NCBI GenBank assembly: GCA_028284865.1 | Contig: JANQQV010000008.1 | Coordinates: 124,001-188,000 of the forward strand | Origin: Rhodothermales bacterium | GTDB taxonomy: Bacteria > Bacteroidota > Rhodothermia > Rhodothermales > UBA10348 | DNA length: 64,000 nt | Reading direction: 5' to 3' | Part shown: positions 26,016 to 35,036 of the stretch, piece after piece | How the letters are laid out: the number at the start of each line of letters is the position of its first letter | Numbering within the stretch: the stretch's first letter is position 1 | Notes under the pieces: generated by a model | Database searches by the model: none | The model's input: the letters and a program-made list of their open reading frames with translations, nothing else | Told to the model about the DNA's origin: nothing | Position numbers and translations under genes: made by a program

Positions 26016-28397
26016 CTACAGATCCTGCTCCTGCTTCTTGAGCATGAACACTCCTTCGGCCTGACTTGAGACCACGATGATGCCGCTCTTGAAGTACGGG
26101 TAATTGCTCCACGATCCGGCAAAGCCTTTCACGTCGTCCGCGAAGGGCGCTGTATCGAATGAGGCCACTTCAACCGGATTTTCGGGGTCCGTGATGTCCA
26201 GGATGCGAAGGCCTGCCTGGTAGTTCGACTGGTACATCAGGTTACCCTTGACGTAGAGGTTGTGGTCACTGGCGCCGTTGCTGTGGTAGAACTCATTGAC
26301 CAGAATCGGCTCGTCCAGGTCACTCATGTCCCAAATGAGCGTGCGCGTACGATCGACGATGTCGTTCATTTCGTCAAGCTCATCATTCATGTAGAAGTAG
26401 TTGTGGTCCTCGCTCAGCCATCCCTGGTGGGTATAGGCCGTGTTCGGGTACTCAGCCACAGTGATCGTGGTCGGATTGTCTTTATCCGTCACGTCTGCCA
26501 GGATGAGAGCACTGCTGTTCGAGTTGATGCAGACTTCGCGACCAACATAGTCAGCGTCTGATCCGCGGTAAATGACGCACTGCGAATCGTGCGTTCCGCC
26601 GTACTCCGGGTTGTTGTAGCACCCGACAAACTGCGGATTGCCAGGATCACGTAAATCGAGCATATGGAGCTGGCCGCCGCAACCGCCCGGGCCCGAGCCA
26701 CTGCCGACTGCATAGCCGTAGCCAGTCTCCTCGTTGATGATGATGTTGTGTGAGCTGGCCACGCCGTGGTAGGTCATGTCCGGCTCGAAGTCGACCGGCA
26801 TGTCAGCGGGATCCACGTCGAGCAGGCGGGTTAGATCAAAGACCTGCATGCCGTGTTCGCCCGACCCATCGGCCACGATGTAGGCGTAGTTCTTGTACGT
26901 CTTGACGTCGCGCCACCACGCACCGGGTGAGCCTTCCGTGCGCATGACTTGCCCGATAACCATCGGGTTGGCAGGATCGGTGATATCGATGAAGGAAGTA
27001 CCGTCGGTGCGGCCCGCCAAAACGATCTCTCGACCGCTTTCCGGATCGGTCCATCCCCAGATGTCATTCAGGTTTGCTCCGCGATCGTTGGCCAGAACAT
27101 CGGTCGACACCATCGACAGCAGGTCGACGCCTTCGCAAGGAAAGAGGTCATTCACCGTGCCGTCTTCGCATTCGATTTTCTCGGTGCCGGTAATGGACTC
27201 CATACGGACGACTTCCGCAGCGGCGCTTCCTGTTTGCATCCATGATCCGTCCTCGTCCTGCTCGTAGATGTGCGCCAATCCGGATCCGTAGTCCGCATCG
27301 GGTGCGCCAACGGCCACGACCCCGTTCTCAATGGCCACGCCGACAGCGAAGCCATTCCCAGCCTGCTGCGCTGGAGCAGCTACCAGACCCGGGGCCGCAT
27401 CCGGCATGGTCACATCGAAGACAAATGCCGCGCGGTTGGCCGCAACAAGCAAGTGATCGCCGGACAGGGACAGCCCACGACCGAATTGACTCGCCAATCG
27501 CTGATTTTCATCCGTCGGCTCGGGCTGCTGGATGGTGTGCGTGTGCTGCCAATCGCCATTGCCATCCCGCTCGAAGGCGAAAACGGCGCCAAAGCGCTCA
27601 TGTGAGGGTGCGCCAACAAAGAGACGATTGCCAGAGACTGCTACCGTCCGACCCAAACCTGCATTTTCCGTGACACCCTCTGCGTACAGCTCTTCTCCTT
27701 CGGTCCATGAGCCTGACTCGGTCAGACCAAATACGTGGATGGCGCCCATGCCGTCATTCATCGAAGGCGTTCCCACAAACAGCGAGTTGCCCGATCCGGC
27801 AATGGCCCAAGCAGGGGCCTCAGTCACGGTACCCATGGTGTGCCATGTATCGCCCATTTGATGAGCGATGTGCACCGCGCCTTCGTTCGTCGTGCCATTG
27901 TAAGAGGCGATCAACCAATTGCCACCCACCTTGGCCATGGTCTGCGTCCGGAATCCGCCACGCGCATAAGCTCCGCCGAATTCGTGGCCTTCCGGCAGGT
28001 CTGGCGATTCGATTCGTCCCGTTTCTGTCCAGCCGTCGCCATCCATTCCGAATACATACACGGCTCCGGCACGCGGAGCGGCGATGAGCATGGTTTCTTC
28101 GTCGACGTAAATGGCTCGACCGAATTCGTCGCCGTGTGCGCCATCCGAAGCTCCGTATTTGGCGACTTCAACCCACTCACCGTCTGCATTCTTGACGTAT
28201 TGATGCACGGTTCCTGCCGGATCCGAACCGGATGGCCAACCGATGGGAGCCGAGCCGACATAGATGCTGCCGTCCGACATGGCAACCGCACCGCCAAAAC
28301 CGAGGCGGGCACCCAGCGATCCATCTGGCGATGATTGTGCCCACACGAGGATTGCTGACACGAAGAACAAGGACAGGACAGACAGGAAACGCGACAT
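26016..28397 (-). CDS. Secreted LVIVD-repeat protein (choice-of-anchor B type) with N-terminal FG-GAP propeller
   Basis: A 793-residue exported protein with signal peptide ending near VWAQS. The first half (about 25-400) is a beta-propeller of integrin/FG-GAP-type repeats (GFGGAVAMSDGSIYVGS, then DEFGRAIYVDEETMLIAAP). The second half (about 430-790) contains LVIVD-like repeats with the ends DITDPANPMVIGQV and ILDITDPENPVEVASFD, as in choice-of-anchor B family proteins. No C-terminal T9SS sorting domain is visible, so it is probably periplasmic or released. It is the first of a two-gene operon with the small membrane protein. The ligand is unknown; the propellers suggest protein binding. Confidence 0.9.
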   Translation of the reverse strand: MSRFLSVLSLFFVSAILVWAQSSPDGSLGARLGFGGAVAMSDGSIYVGSAPIGWPSGSDPAGTVHQYVKNADGEWVEVAKYGASDGAHGDEFGRAIYVDEETMLIAAPRAGAVYVFGMDGDGWTETGRIESPDLPEGHEFGGAYARGGFRTQTMAKVGGNWLIASYNGTTNEGAVHIAHQMGDTWHTMGTVTEAPAWAIAGSGNSLFVGTPSMNDGMGAIHVFGLTESGSWTEGEELYAEGVTENAGLGRTVAVSGNRLFVGAPSHERFGAVFAFERDGNGDWQHTHTIQQPEPTDENQRLASQFGRGLSLSGDHLLVAANRAAFVFDVTMPDAAPGLVAAPAQQAGNGFAVGVAIENGVVAVGAPDADYGSGLAHIYEQDEDGSWMQTGSAAAEVVRMESITGTEKIECEDGTVNDLFPCEGVDLLSMVSTDVLANDRGANLNDIWGWTDPESGREIVLAGRTDGTSFIDITDPANPMVIGQVMRTEGSPGAWWRDVKTYKNYAYIVADGSGEHGMQVFDLTRLLDVDPADMPVDFEPDMTYHGVASSHNIIINEETGYGYAVGSGSGPGGCGGQLHMLDLRDPGNPQFVGCYNNPEYGGTHDSQCVIYRGSDADYVGREVCINSNSSALILADVTDKDNPTTITVAEYPNTAYTHQGWLSEDHNYFYMNDELDEMNDIVDRTRTLIWDMSDLDEPILVNEFYHSNGASDHNLYVKGNLMYQSNYQAGLRILDITDPENPVEVASFDTAPFADDVKGFAGSWSNYPYFKSGIIVVSSQAEGVFMLKKQEQDL

Positions 28398-28433
28398 GGT
28401 GGGAGCGATCTGTTTGAGGGAGTGGACGCGATA

Positions 28434-28447
28434 GACGCCAAGGCGTC
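28434..28447. repeat. Inverted repeat in the LVIVD gene leader
   Basis: GACGCC-AA-GGCGTC, 37 bases upstream of the leftward start at 28397. A candidate operator or a short hairpin; no regulator is assignable. Confidence 0.5.
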
Positions 28448-28586
28448 AGATGGAAGGAGGCATACACTAACCCAAATACAGCGAATCAGCAAGGGAATCG
28501 GGCGAATTCCGTGCCCGGAGCAACATTGGCCGTGGATTTCCGTCTGTTGAACCCCGCACGATCTTCAACCCCATCCGACCAATCTG

Positions 28587-29426
28587 ATGAAGTTTCTGAA
28601 GCTGTTTTTCCTCGCCCTGCTGATGGCCCCCTTGGCCTCTGCTCAACACGGCCCTGTCAACCCCGCTGAGCATGAAGTGATGGAAGTCATCGAAACCATG
28701 TTCGACGGCATGCGCGCACTCGATGCTGACATGGTGGCGTCCACGTTCGCCGAAGGCGCCACGCTCAAATCAAGTGGCAGCCAGGACGGTGTGCCCTTTG
28801 TGCGCTCGACGCCCATGAGTGGCTTTGTCAATGCAATCCGTGGCTCACAGGACGGGCCGGCCTGGGACGAGCGTATCTGGAACGTTGACATCCACGTCGT
28901 CAACGACCTGGCTACCGCGACAATGGATTATGCCTTTTTTGCTGGCCAACAGTTTTCGCATTGTGGATCGAATACGTTCCAGTTGGCCCGTCACAGCGAC
29001 GGCGCATGGAAGACGATCGCCCTCGCAGATACCCGCGTCATGAGTGGCTGCAAGCTGGACACCAATGACCTCGAGGAGACACTTGTACGTGCCGCGTTGC
29101 GCCACTACTTGCGCGGTCACGCCACCGGCCAGGGCAGCGAACACGAACAGGCCTTCCACGAGATTGCCAACCTGTACTGGGTCACAGACGATGGCCTCAC
29201 CACGCGTTCGAGCGAAGAGTACATCGCGGGCGCATCGGGACAGCCGGCCGGCAACGAAGCCGAGCGTTCACGCTGGATCGATTGGGTCGATATTTCTGGA
29301 AATGCAGCCATCGCCAAGATCACCCTGGACTATCCCGGCGCGTACTTCACGGACTACATGCAGCTGCTCAAAATCGACGGCGAATGGAAAATCGTGAACA
29401 AGATCTTCCACATAGACCGGGACTAA
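28587..29426 (+). CDS. Secreted protein with two NTF2-like (SnoaL / lumazine-binding 2) domains
   Basis: A 279-residue exported protein (signal MKFLKLFFLALLMAPLASAQ). Residues about 30-155 form a first NTF2-like fold (EVMEVIETMFDGMRALDADM, then WKTIALADTR). Residues about 165-279 form a second (ALRHYLRGHATGQGSEHEQA, then YMQLLKIDGEWKIVNKIFH), the pattern of the putative lumazine-binding 2 family common in Bacteroidota. Two fused copies in one chain would make an internal pseudo-dimer. No catalytic residues are evident. A strong terminator lies about 90 bases after the stop. Confidence 0.85.
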   Translation: MKFLKLFFLALLMAPLASAQHGPVNPAEHEVMEVIETMFDGMRALDADMVASTFAEGATLKSSGSQDGVPFVRSTPMSGFVNAIRGSQDGPAWDERIWNVDIHVVNDLATATMDYAFFAGQQFSHCGSNTFQLARHSDGAWKTIALADTRVMSGCKLDTNDLEETLVRAALRHYLRGHATGQGSEHEQAFHEIANLYWVTDDGLTTRSSEEYIAGASGQPAGNEAERSRWIDWVDISGNAAIAKITLDYPGAYFTDYMQLLKIDGEWKIVNKIFHIDRD

Positions 29427-29515
29427 GCGGTCATTCGGTCCATTTCGGACCGTTTGTGGACCACCGAATGCCCTGACATGACGTTTGGGCGAAACACTGC
29501 TGAATGCAGCATGGC

Positions 29516-29557
29516 GGCGGGGTATCGTTCGATGAACGATACCCCGCCACTGTTTTG
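29516..29557 (+). terminator. Intrinsic terminator between the SnoaL gene and the T9SS gene trio
   Basis: Perfect 15-bp stem (GGCGGGGTATCGTTC and its complement) with a three-base loop, followed by ACTGTTTTG. The stem overlaps an upstream in-frame extension of the next gene, which argues against a start before 29516. Confidence 0.9.
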
Positions 29558-31195
29558 TTCATCCGCTCCCTGTACATAGCCCCACTGTTGCTGGGACTTG
29601 CTTGCTCAGCTCTTGCTCAGACCGCACCGCAGGTCGGCACATGCGAACCAGGAAAGGCGACCAAATACCTTGAGTCGCGCAATGTCCGGGCACAAATCTT
29701 CAATGGTGGCGCCCAGTATCATCCGGCAACCCCATTCCCCGGATATGAACTGCCAAAGGGAAGCGGAAACAGCGCTCATTTCACCGATTCCTTCATGCTC
29801 GTAGGGACTGTGGAAGGAGAACAGCGAATGGTTGGCTCCACGTTCGGTCCTAGAGGCTTCTGGCCTGGACCGATACCGGCGCATGGCGTTCCAAGCGATT
29901 GCACATCCTTCGACCGCATTTACGAACTCCGTCAGGTTCAAAGAGAGATCGATGCGGGCCCTGTCGGCGATGTGCTGGACTGGCCAGTGGAATTGGGAGC
30001 GAGCTTCGCCGATCGAAATGGACTCGCGGGCTATCAGCCATTGGACGGCGATCTTCCGCTCATGCGTGGCGACCACTATCTCTGGTGGATCAACAACGAC
30101 CTGGGAAATCTGCAAAGTGATCCTGTTTCGAATCCGCTGGGCGTCGAGATGGTGAACGAAGCCTGGGGATTCGACGCCGTCGGGGCCGTAGGTGACATGA
30201 CCTTTTATCGACACTCCATTGTCAATAAAGGGCGATCGACAATTAGCGACATGTACGTCGGGTTGTGGGCCGACATCGACCTTGGCGACTTCGGTGATGA
30301 TGCAACGGGGTCGGACTCCACGCTGAGCCTGGCCTACTTCTACACGGCCAATGAGTCCGACGGGGTGTACGGTTCGCCCGGACCGGCTTTCGGATTCACC
30401 TTCCTGGAGGCGTATCACTCTGCTGGAGGACTCCCGTCCAACGTTGGTTCGGGACCCGAGACGTTCCTGACTGCCATTACCGGTCCTCGTAAAGGCGGAC
30501 AGCAAGGTGAATGGCCGCGGACCACAGAACGCTACTATCGCTTCATGCGCGGACTGCTGCCTGATTCGGGAGAACCGATGCGCGCCTGGGGTCAGGGCTG
30601 GGAAGGCGAAGGCCCAGTGACCCGCTACGTCTTTCACGGCGATCCAGTCTCTGGCGAAGGGTGGTCGGAGCGCAATCTCGATGGACAGGGCACCACGATG
30701 CCTGGCTTTGACAAACGCATCATGGGATCCTTTGGGCCGTTCGAGTTGGCCCCCGGGGATACAGCCTCCTTCACCCATGCTTATGTCTGGGCCGTGGGCG
30801 ATGATCATCTGGACTCAGTGACGGAGTTGAAGGTCATCACCAACTACTTGCACGACGTCAAAGCGGCACTCATGTCGGCTCGATTCCCCGAGCCCCGCTT
30901 CATTGACGGCAATCCTCCCGAAGAGCCCCAATTCCCGTTCTGGATCGACGAGCCCTACCCCAACCCCGCCGACAATCGCTTGTCGTTGCGTTCCAGCTTC
31001 AGTAGGGAAGGCCGAGTCGTCATTCGCGTGAGCGATGCACTCGGCAGAACACGCATCTCCGAAATCGTCCAGATCGATGAAGCAGGGCAGCGTACCATCA
31101 CCATTGACATTTCCGGCCTGACGCCTGGATCCTATACCGTCCTTGTTCAGGGCCCATCCCGCCACACAAGCCATCCATTCGTAGTGCTGCGATGA
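29555..31195 (+). CDS. T9SS type A cargo protein, first of three tandem paralogs
   Basis: A 546-residue secreted protein with a Sec signal (LYIAPLLLGLACSALAQ) and a C-terminal T9SS sorting domain. That domain starts at FWIDEPYPNPADNRLSLRSS and ends with SGLTPGSYTVLVQG and FVVLR. The body has a conserved opening (YLESRNVRAQIFNGG, then MVGSTFGPRGFWPGPIPA) and two Cys (GTCEPG, SDCTSFD) that also occur in the next two proteins and could pair. The TTG at 29555 is chosen because the ATG at 29504 would translate through the preceding terminator stem. The three genes overlap by four bases each (ATGA). The function is unknown; surface-exposed or released. Confidence 0.85.
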   Translation: MFIRSLYIAPLLLGLACSALAQTAPQVGTCEPGKATKYLESRNVRAQIFNGGAQYHPATPFPGYELPKGSGNSAHFTDSFMLVGTVEGEQRMVGSTFGPRGFWPGPIPAHGVPSDCTSFDRIYELRQVQREIDAGPVGDVLDWPVELGASFADRNGLAGYQPLDGDLPLMRGDHYLWWINNDLGNLQSDPVSNPLGVEMVNEAWGFDAVGAVGDMTFYRHSIVNKGRSTISDMYVGLWADIDLGDFGDDATGSDSTLSLAYFYTANESDGVYGSPGPAFGFTFLEAYHSAGGLPSNVGSGPETFLTAITGPRKGGQQGEWPRTTERYYRFMRGLLPDSGEPMRAWGQGWEGEGPVTRYVFHGDPVSGEGWSERNLDGQGTTMPGFDKRIMGSFGPFELAPGDTASFTHAYVWAVGDDHLDSVTELKVITNYLHDVKAALMSARFPEPRFIDGNPPEEPQFPFWIDEPYPNPADNRLSLRSSFSREGRVVIRVSDALGRTRISEIVQIDEAGQRTITIDISGLTPGSYTVLVQGPSRHTSHPFVVLR

Positions 31196-32847
31196 GATGG
31201 GCGTTCGTTGTCATATCGCTCATTCTGACCTGGCCGTTGCAAGCCCAGGATCTGTATTCGACGGGAAACTGTGAGCAGGCTCGAGCAGAGACCATTCTTG
31301 AAGTCGGCAATGTGCGAGCAAGAGTGTTCAACAATGGGCCCTTGTTCTGGAGAGGCAGCCCCCATATCTACGAAGTGCCGGCTGGTGGAGGTGTAAATGC
31401 CGTTTTTTCTGCCAATTTGCTGTTGGCGGGATTTGTCGAAGACGATGTCCGAGTTGCTGGAAGCACCTATGGACCCTATGAGTTCTGGCCCGGACCCTTA
31501 CCCGTTGATGGGAGCGCTCCGTTGAATTGCGCTCGCTACGACCGCATCTGGGAACTGGATTTCCGCGATGACCTCCTGGCGACATCGAGCGGACGAACCC
31601 CATCGGAAAACGTGCTGGAATGGCCGACTGAGAATGGGGCACCATTCGTGGATGTGAATGGAGAAACTGGGTATCAACCACTCGGCGGCGACCATCCAGT
31701 GATGTACGGCGATATGCAAGCATTCTGGATCATGAATGACCGGGGAAATACCCATCAACGATTCGATTCCGCTCCGCTAGCCGTCGAGGTGCAGGCTCAT
31801 GCGTTCGGATTCGATGTGCCTGGCGACGTAGGAAATACCACATTCTACCGCTATCGAGTTGAGAATAAAGGCACTCATACCATTCGTGAAATGGGCATTG
31901 GATTCTTCGTTGACGTCGACTTGGGCGACTTCGACGATGACTATGTCGGGACGGATACAACCAACTCCATGCTCTATTTCTACAATGCCGACAACAATGA
32001 TTTTGACAACGGATACGGGTACGGTCCAGCTCCTCCTGCCATTGGCATCGCAATACTGGAGGCTTCGCACGCAAATGGCTCACTTCCCAGTGACACGGGA
32101 GGTCACCCCGGTTCGTTTGCGACAGCATCGGTTTGGAATCCGGGAGGAGGAGGTGTCACCGGAGATCCGGACAACGCTGAGCATATTCACCATTTCATGA
32201 ATGGTCGTTGGAAAGATGGAACGCCAATTACTGAAGGTGGTGATGGATGGAGAAACGGTAGCGTCCCAATGCCTTTCGCGATGCCTGGTGATCCAGTGAC
32301 AGGTCAATACTGGTCAGAGGTGAATTCGACTCTCTCTGGTAGACCCATGCGTCCATCCGATCGAAGAGGATTCGTTTTCTTCGGCTCTTTTGACCTCGAC
32401 CCAGGTCAATGGGCCCGATTTACGTTCGCTTACGTTTGGGCGCGAGGACGCGACCACCTGGATTCTGTGGTTGAGCTGAGAGATGCGGCTCGACACCTTC
32501 ATGAGAACAAAGAAGCGTTGCTGGCACCTCGTGATCCGAACTTGTCCAGATTCATTGACGGCAACCCACCCGAAGATTCCCAATTCCCCTTCTGGGTCGA
32601 CGAGCCCTACCCGAATCCTACTGACGACCAGTTGGCTCTGCGAGCCAGCTTCGATAAGAGCGGCCCCCTTTCTGTAAGAGTGAGTGACGCACTCGGTAGG
32701 ACACGCATTTCCGAGGTGTATACAGCCAACGAGGCCGGACAGCAGACCATCACCCTCGACGTTTCGGCCTTGGCCCCCGGGTCGTATTCGGTTTCACTCG
32801 AAAGCAGGTCCCACCGCCAGTCGCACGCTTTCGTTGTGCTCCGATGA
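31192..32847 (+). CDS. T9SS type A cargo protein, second tandem paralog
   Basis: A 551-residue protein homologous along its whole length to its neighbours. The signal is MRWAFVVISLILTWPLQAQ. The opening TILEVGNVRARVFNNGPLFW and VAGSTYGPYEFWPGPLPV are close to the third copy. Segments such as YRVENKGTHTIREMGIGFFV and DLGDFDDDYVGTDTTNSMLY are shared with both and look like a beta-sandwich with acidic, Ca-binding-like loops. The C-terminal sorting domain begins FWVDEPYPNPTDDQLALRAS. Start ATG overlaps the stop of copy 1. Confidence 0.87.
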   Translation: MRWAFVVISLILTWPLQAQDLYSTGNCEQARAETILEVGNVRARVFNNGPLFWRGSPHIYEVPAGGGVNAVFSANLLLAGFVEDDVRVAGSTYGPYEFWPGPLPVDGSAPLNCARYDRIWELDFRDDLLATSSGRTPSENVLEWPTENGAPFVDVNGETGYQPLGGDHPVMYGDMQAFWIMNDRGNTHQRFDSAPLAVEVQAHAFGFDVPGDVGNTTFYRYRVENKGTHTIREMGIGFFVDVDLGDFDDDYVGTDTTNSMLYFYNADNNDFDNGYGYGPAPPAIGIAILEASHANGSLPSDTGGHPGSFATASVWNPGGGGVTGDPDNAEHIHHFMNGRWKDGTPITEGGDGWRNGSVPMPFAMPGDPVTGQYWSEVNSTLSGRPMRPSDRRGFVFFGSFDLDPGQWARFTFAYVWARGRDHLDSVVELRDAARHLHENKEALLAPRDPNLSRFIDGNPPEDSQFPFWVDEPYPNPTDDQLALRASFDKSGPLSVRVSDALGRTRISEVYTANEAGQQTITLDVSALAPGSYSVSLESRSHRQSHAFVVLR

Positions 32848-34499
32848 GGTGGACGCTAGTCAGCATATCGCTGCTGCTCGCCTTACCGGTTGTCGCCCAG
32901 GACCCCTATGCGGTTGGAAGCTGTGAAACTCCCGGCGCCGAGACCCTGCTGGAGGTTGGTAATGTCAGGGCCAGACTACTGAACAATGGCGGGTTGTTTT
33001 GGAAAGGCATCCCCAACATTTATGAGGTTCCAGCTGGTAGCGGTGTACAAGTAAGTCACGCGGCTAATCTCTGGATAGGAGGACAGATCGATGGTGAAGT
33101 TCGAATATCTGCCAGCACGTACGGACCCTACGAGCAATGGGCTGGACCGATACCGGAAGGCGGCCACCCTCCGACTGAATGTGACCTGTTCGACCGCTTC
33201 TGGCATCTCGACTCTACAACTGAACGACGGCATGCGGTCTTTGGAAGTGGGCCTTCGCTGAATGCGCTCGAATGGCCAGCTCATCTAGGGGCTCCATTCG
33301 AAGACCGGAACGGAGTCGAGGGATACCAGCCCCATGACGGTGATGTGCCTGTCGGTCTTGGGGACAGAACGGCTTGGTGGATCATGAACGATAGAGGAAA
33401 CGAGCACACGCGTACACGATCCAGGCCGCTCGGTGTTGAGGTTCATGCCACAGCGTTTGGATTTGATGTGCCCGGTGACCTTGGCAATGCCACGTTCTAT
33501 CGCTATCGCATCTGGAACAGGGGGCCGAGACCGATTGACAGTATGGGGGTGAGCATGTGGGCCGATTTAGAGCTGGGAAATCCGTTCGACGACAGAGTGG
33601 GGACAGACACGACCCTGGCACTTTTCTATGTGTACAACGCCGATGACGACGAGGACCTGACGGGTCCGACGCCTGGATACGGAAGCGCCATACCAGCTTT
33701 TGGCATCACGATTCTGGAAGCCTCACACGTGAATGGAGGACTTCCTTCGGACGTAGGAGCGCATCCCGGGAAACATGCGACATCCAGCGTCTCATATGTT
33801 GGAGCCGGTGGTGTAACCGGGGCGCCCCGCCACTATCAGGATCACTATTACTTCATGCAGGGGGTTTGGAAGGGTGGATATCCCATAACACTCGGCGGAT
33901 CAGGATTTTCGTATTCCCGCATCCCGATGCCATTCTGGATGCCCGGCGACCCAGTCACGGGCTCTTTCTGGTCCGAAGTGAACGACGATGAAAACGGAAC
34001 TGCATTGGCAGAAGCCGATCGCAGGGGCCTGATTTCGTTCTTCGGTTTCAACTTGGCTCCTGGTGAGTGGACTCAATTCACATTTGCTTTTGTTTGGGCC
34101 CGAGGAAGCGACAACCTCAACTCTATCACAGAATTGAGACGGGCCACGAGATTCATTCATCAAAACAAAGCTGCCGTACTGGTCCCGAGGACGTCAACGT
34201 CTCCTCGAATTGAGGATCAACTTCCGACGCAAGACCCCCAATTCCCCTTCTGGGTCGATGAGCCCTATCCAAACCCGGCCCAAGATCATGTGACGATCAG
34301 CATGAGCCTGAAGTGGGAGGCACCGGTCACGATCACGCTGATTGACACTCTCGGGCGGGAATGGAAACGTGAGCAATATGCTGGGTCGCCCGGGCCGGTC
34401 ACGAAGCGACTGGATACCCGAGACCTGCCTCCTGGAACCTACCTGATTCGCGTTTCCCAGCGCTCAGAGCACGTCGATTGGCCCCTTATCGTCCTGTAA
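32844..34499 (+). CDS. T9SS type A cargo protein, third tandem paralog
   Basis: A 551-residue protein with signal MRWTLVSISLLLALPVVAQ, nearly the same as that of copy 2, showing recent duplication of the start region. TLLEVGNVRARLLNNGGLFW and ISASTYGPYEQWAGPIPE open the conserved body; the sorting domain begins FWVDEPYPNPAQDHVTISMS and ends with TYLIRVSQRSEHVDW and LIVL. This last domain is the most diverged of the three. Overlaps copy 2 by four bases. No enzyme motif is recognisable. Confidence 0.87.
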   Translation: MRWTLVSISLLLALPVVAQDPYAVGSCETPGAETLLEVGNVRARLLNNGGLFWKGIPNIYEVPAGSGVQVSHAANLWIGGQIDGEVRISASTYGPYEQWAGPIPEGGHPPTECDLFDRFWHLDSTTERRHAVFGSGPSLNALEWPAHLGAPFEDRNGVEGYQPHDGDVPVGLGDRTAWWIMNDRGNEHTRTRSRPLGVEVHATAFGFDVPGDLGNATFYRYRIWNRGPRPIDSMGVSMWADLELGNPFDDRVGTDTTLALFYVYNADDDEDLTGPTPGYGSAIPAFGITILEASHVNGGLPSDVGAHPGKHATSSVSYVGAGGVTGAPRHYQDHYYFMQGVWKGGYPITLGGSGFSYSRIPMPFWMPGDPVTGSFWSEVNDDENGTALAEADRRGLISFFGFNLAPGEWTQFTFAFVWARGSDNLNSITELRRATRFIHQNKAAVLVPRTSTSPRIEDQLPTQDPQFPFWVDEPYPNPAQDHVTISMSLKWEAPVTITLIDTLGREWKREQYAGSPGPVTKRLDTRDLPPGTYLIRVSQRSEHVDWPLIVL

Positions 34500-34504
34500 C
34501 TTTT

Positions 34505-34570
34505 GCCGATTAATGGTGTACAGAGGGGCCCTTTTAACCAGAAAGGCCGATTAAAGCGGTTTAAGCCGAT
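34505..34570 (+). repeat. Three short direct repeats before the Rof-like gene
   Basis: GCCGATTAA occurs at 34505-34513 and 34546-34554, and its first six bases GCCGAT recur at 34565-34570. They lie between the T9SS trio and the Rof-like start at 34578. They could be regulator or RNA-binding sites; they may also be chance. Confidence 0.35.
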
Positions 34571-34577
34571 ATCCGGT

Positions 34578-34844
34578 ATGAGTAACACCGATTACACACC
34601 CATCTCCTGCAACTTCCACGACATCCTGGAGCATCACGCGATTCGCGGTGATGTGGTCCGTGTCGTCTGGGAGGCCAGTGGTGTCCGGCGCGAAGGGTCA
34701 TTCTGGTTGCTGGACGTGTCTGCCCACGATGGAGCTGACTGGGTCAAAATGCTTCCTGTTGGCGAGGATTCTGCCAAAGCATTCGAGGTTCGCCTGGACC
34801 GGCTGGTCCAGGTCGATGGCAATGAACTGGCGCGTTTCTGCTAG
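34578..34844 (+). CDS. Rho-binding antiterminator (Rof/YaeO) family protein
   Basis: An 88-residue protein beginning with YTPISCNFHDILEHHAIRGD, the pattern of Rof (YaeO). Rof binds the Rho RNA-binding domain and inhibits Rho-dependent termination. The rest is a small Sm-like beta barrel (VVRVVWEASGVRREGSFWLL) and a terminal strand containing EVRLDRLVQVDG, which matches the LRLDKI position of E. coli Rof. The frame is open from 34503, but the ATG at 34578 gives the family N-terminus. It follows the T9SS trio by 78 bases and may be co-transcribed or separate. Confidence 0.8.
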   Translation: MSNTDYTPISCNFHDILEHHAIRGDVVRVVWEASGVRREGSFWLLDVSAHDGADWVKMLPVGEDSAKAFEVRLDRLVQVDGNELARFC

Positions 34845-35036
34845 ATTCACGCTGGAAGGGTATCCGGGACTGCCCCGGAGCGAACGTAACTGATCAATCG
34901 TGGCTGTCGTACGTCTTCTCTCCGGAAGACGCACACGATCCGCCGCTCCCTTTGGATCGTTCCGATACCATCTGACCATCCAGCGACCACTGTCCACCTC
35001 CCTGGCCAGGTCGGAAGCCCCCTACCCAGACCCGCC

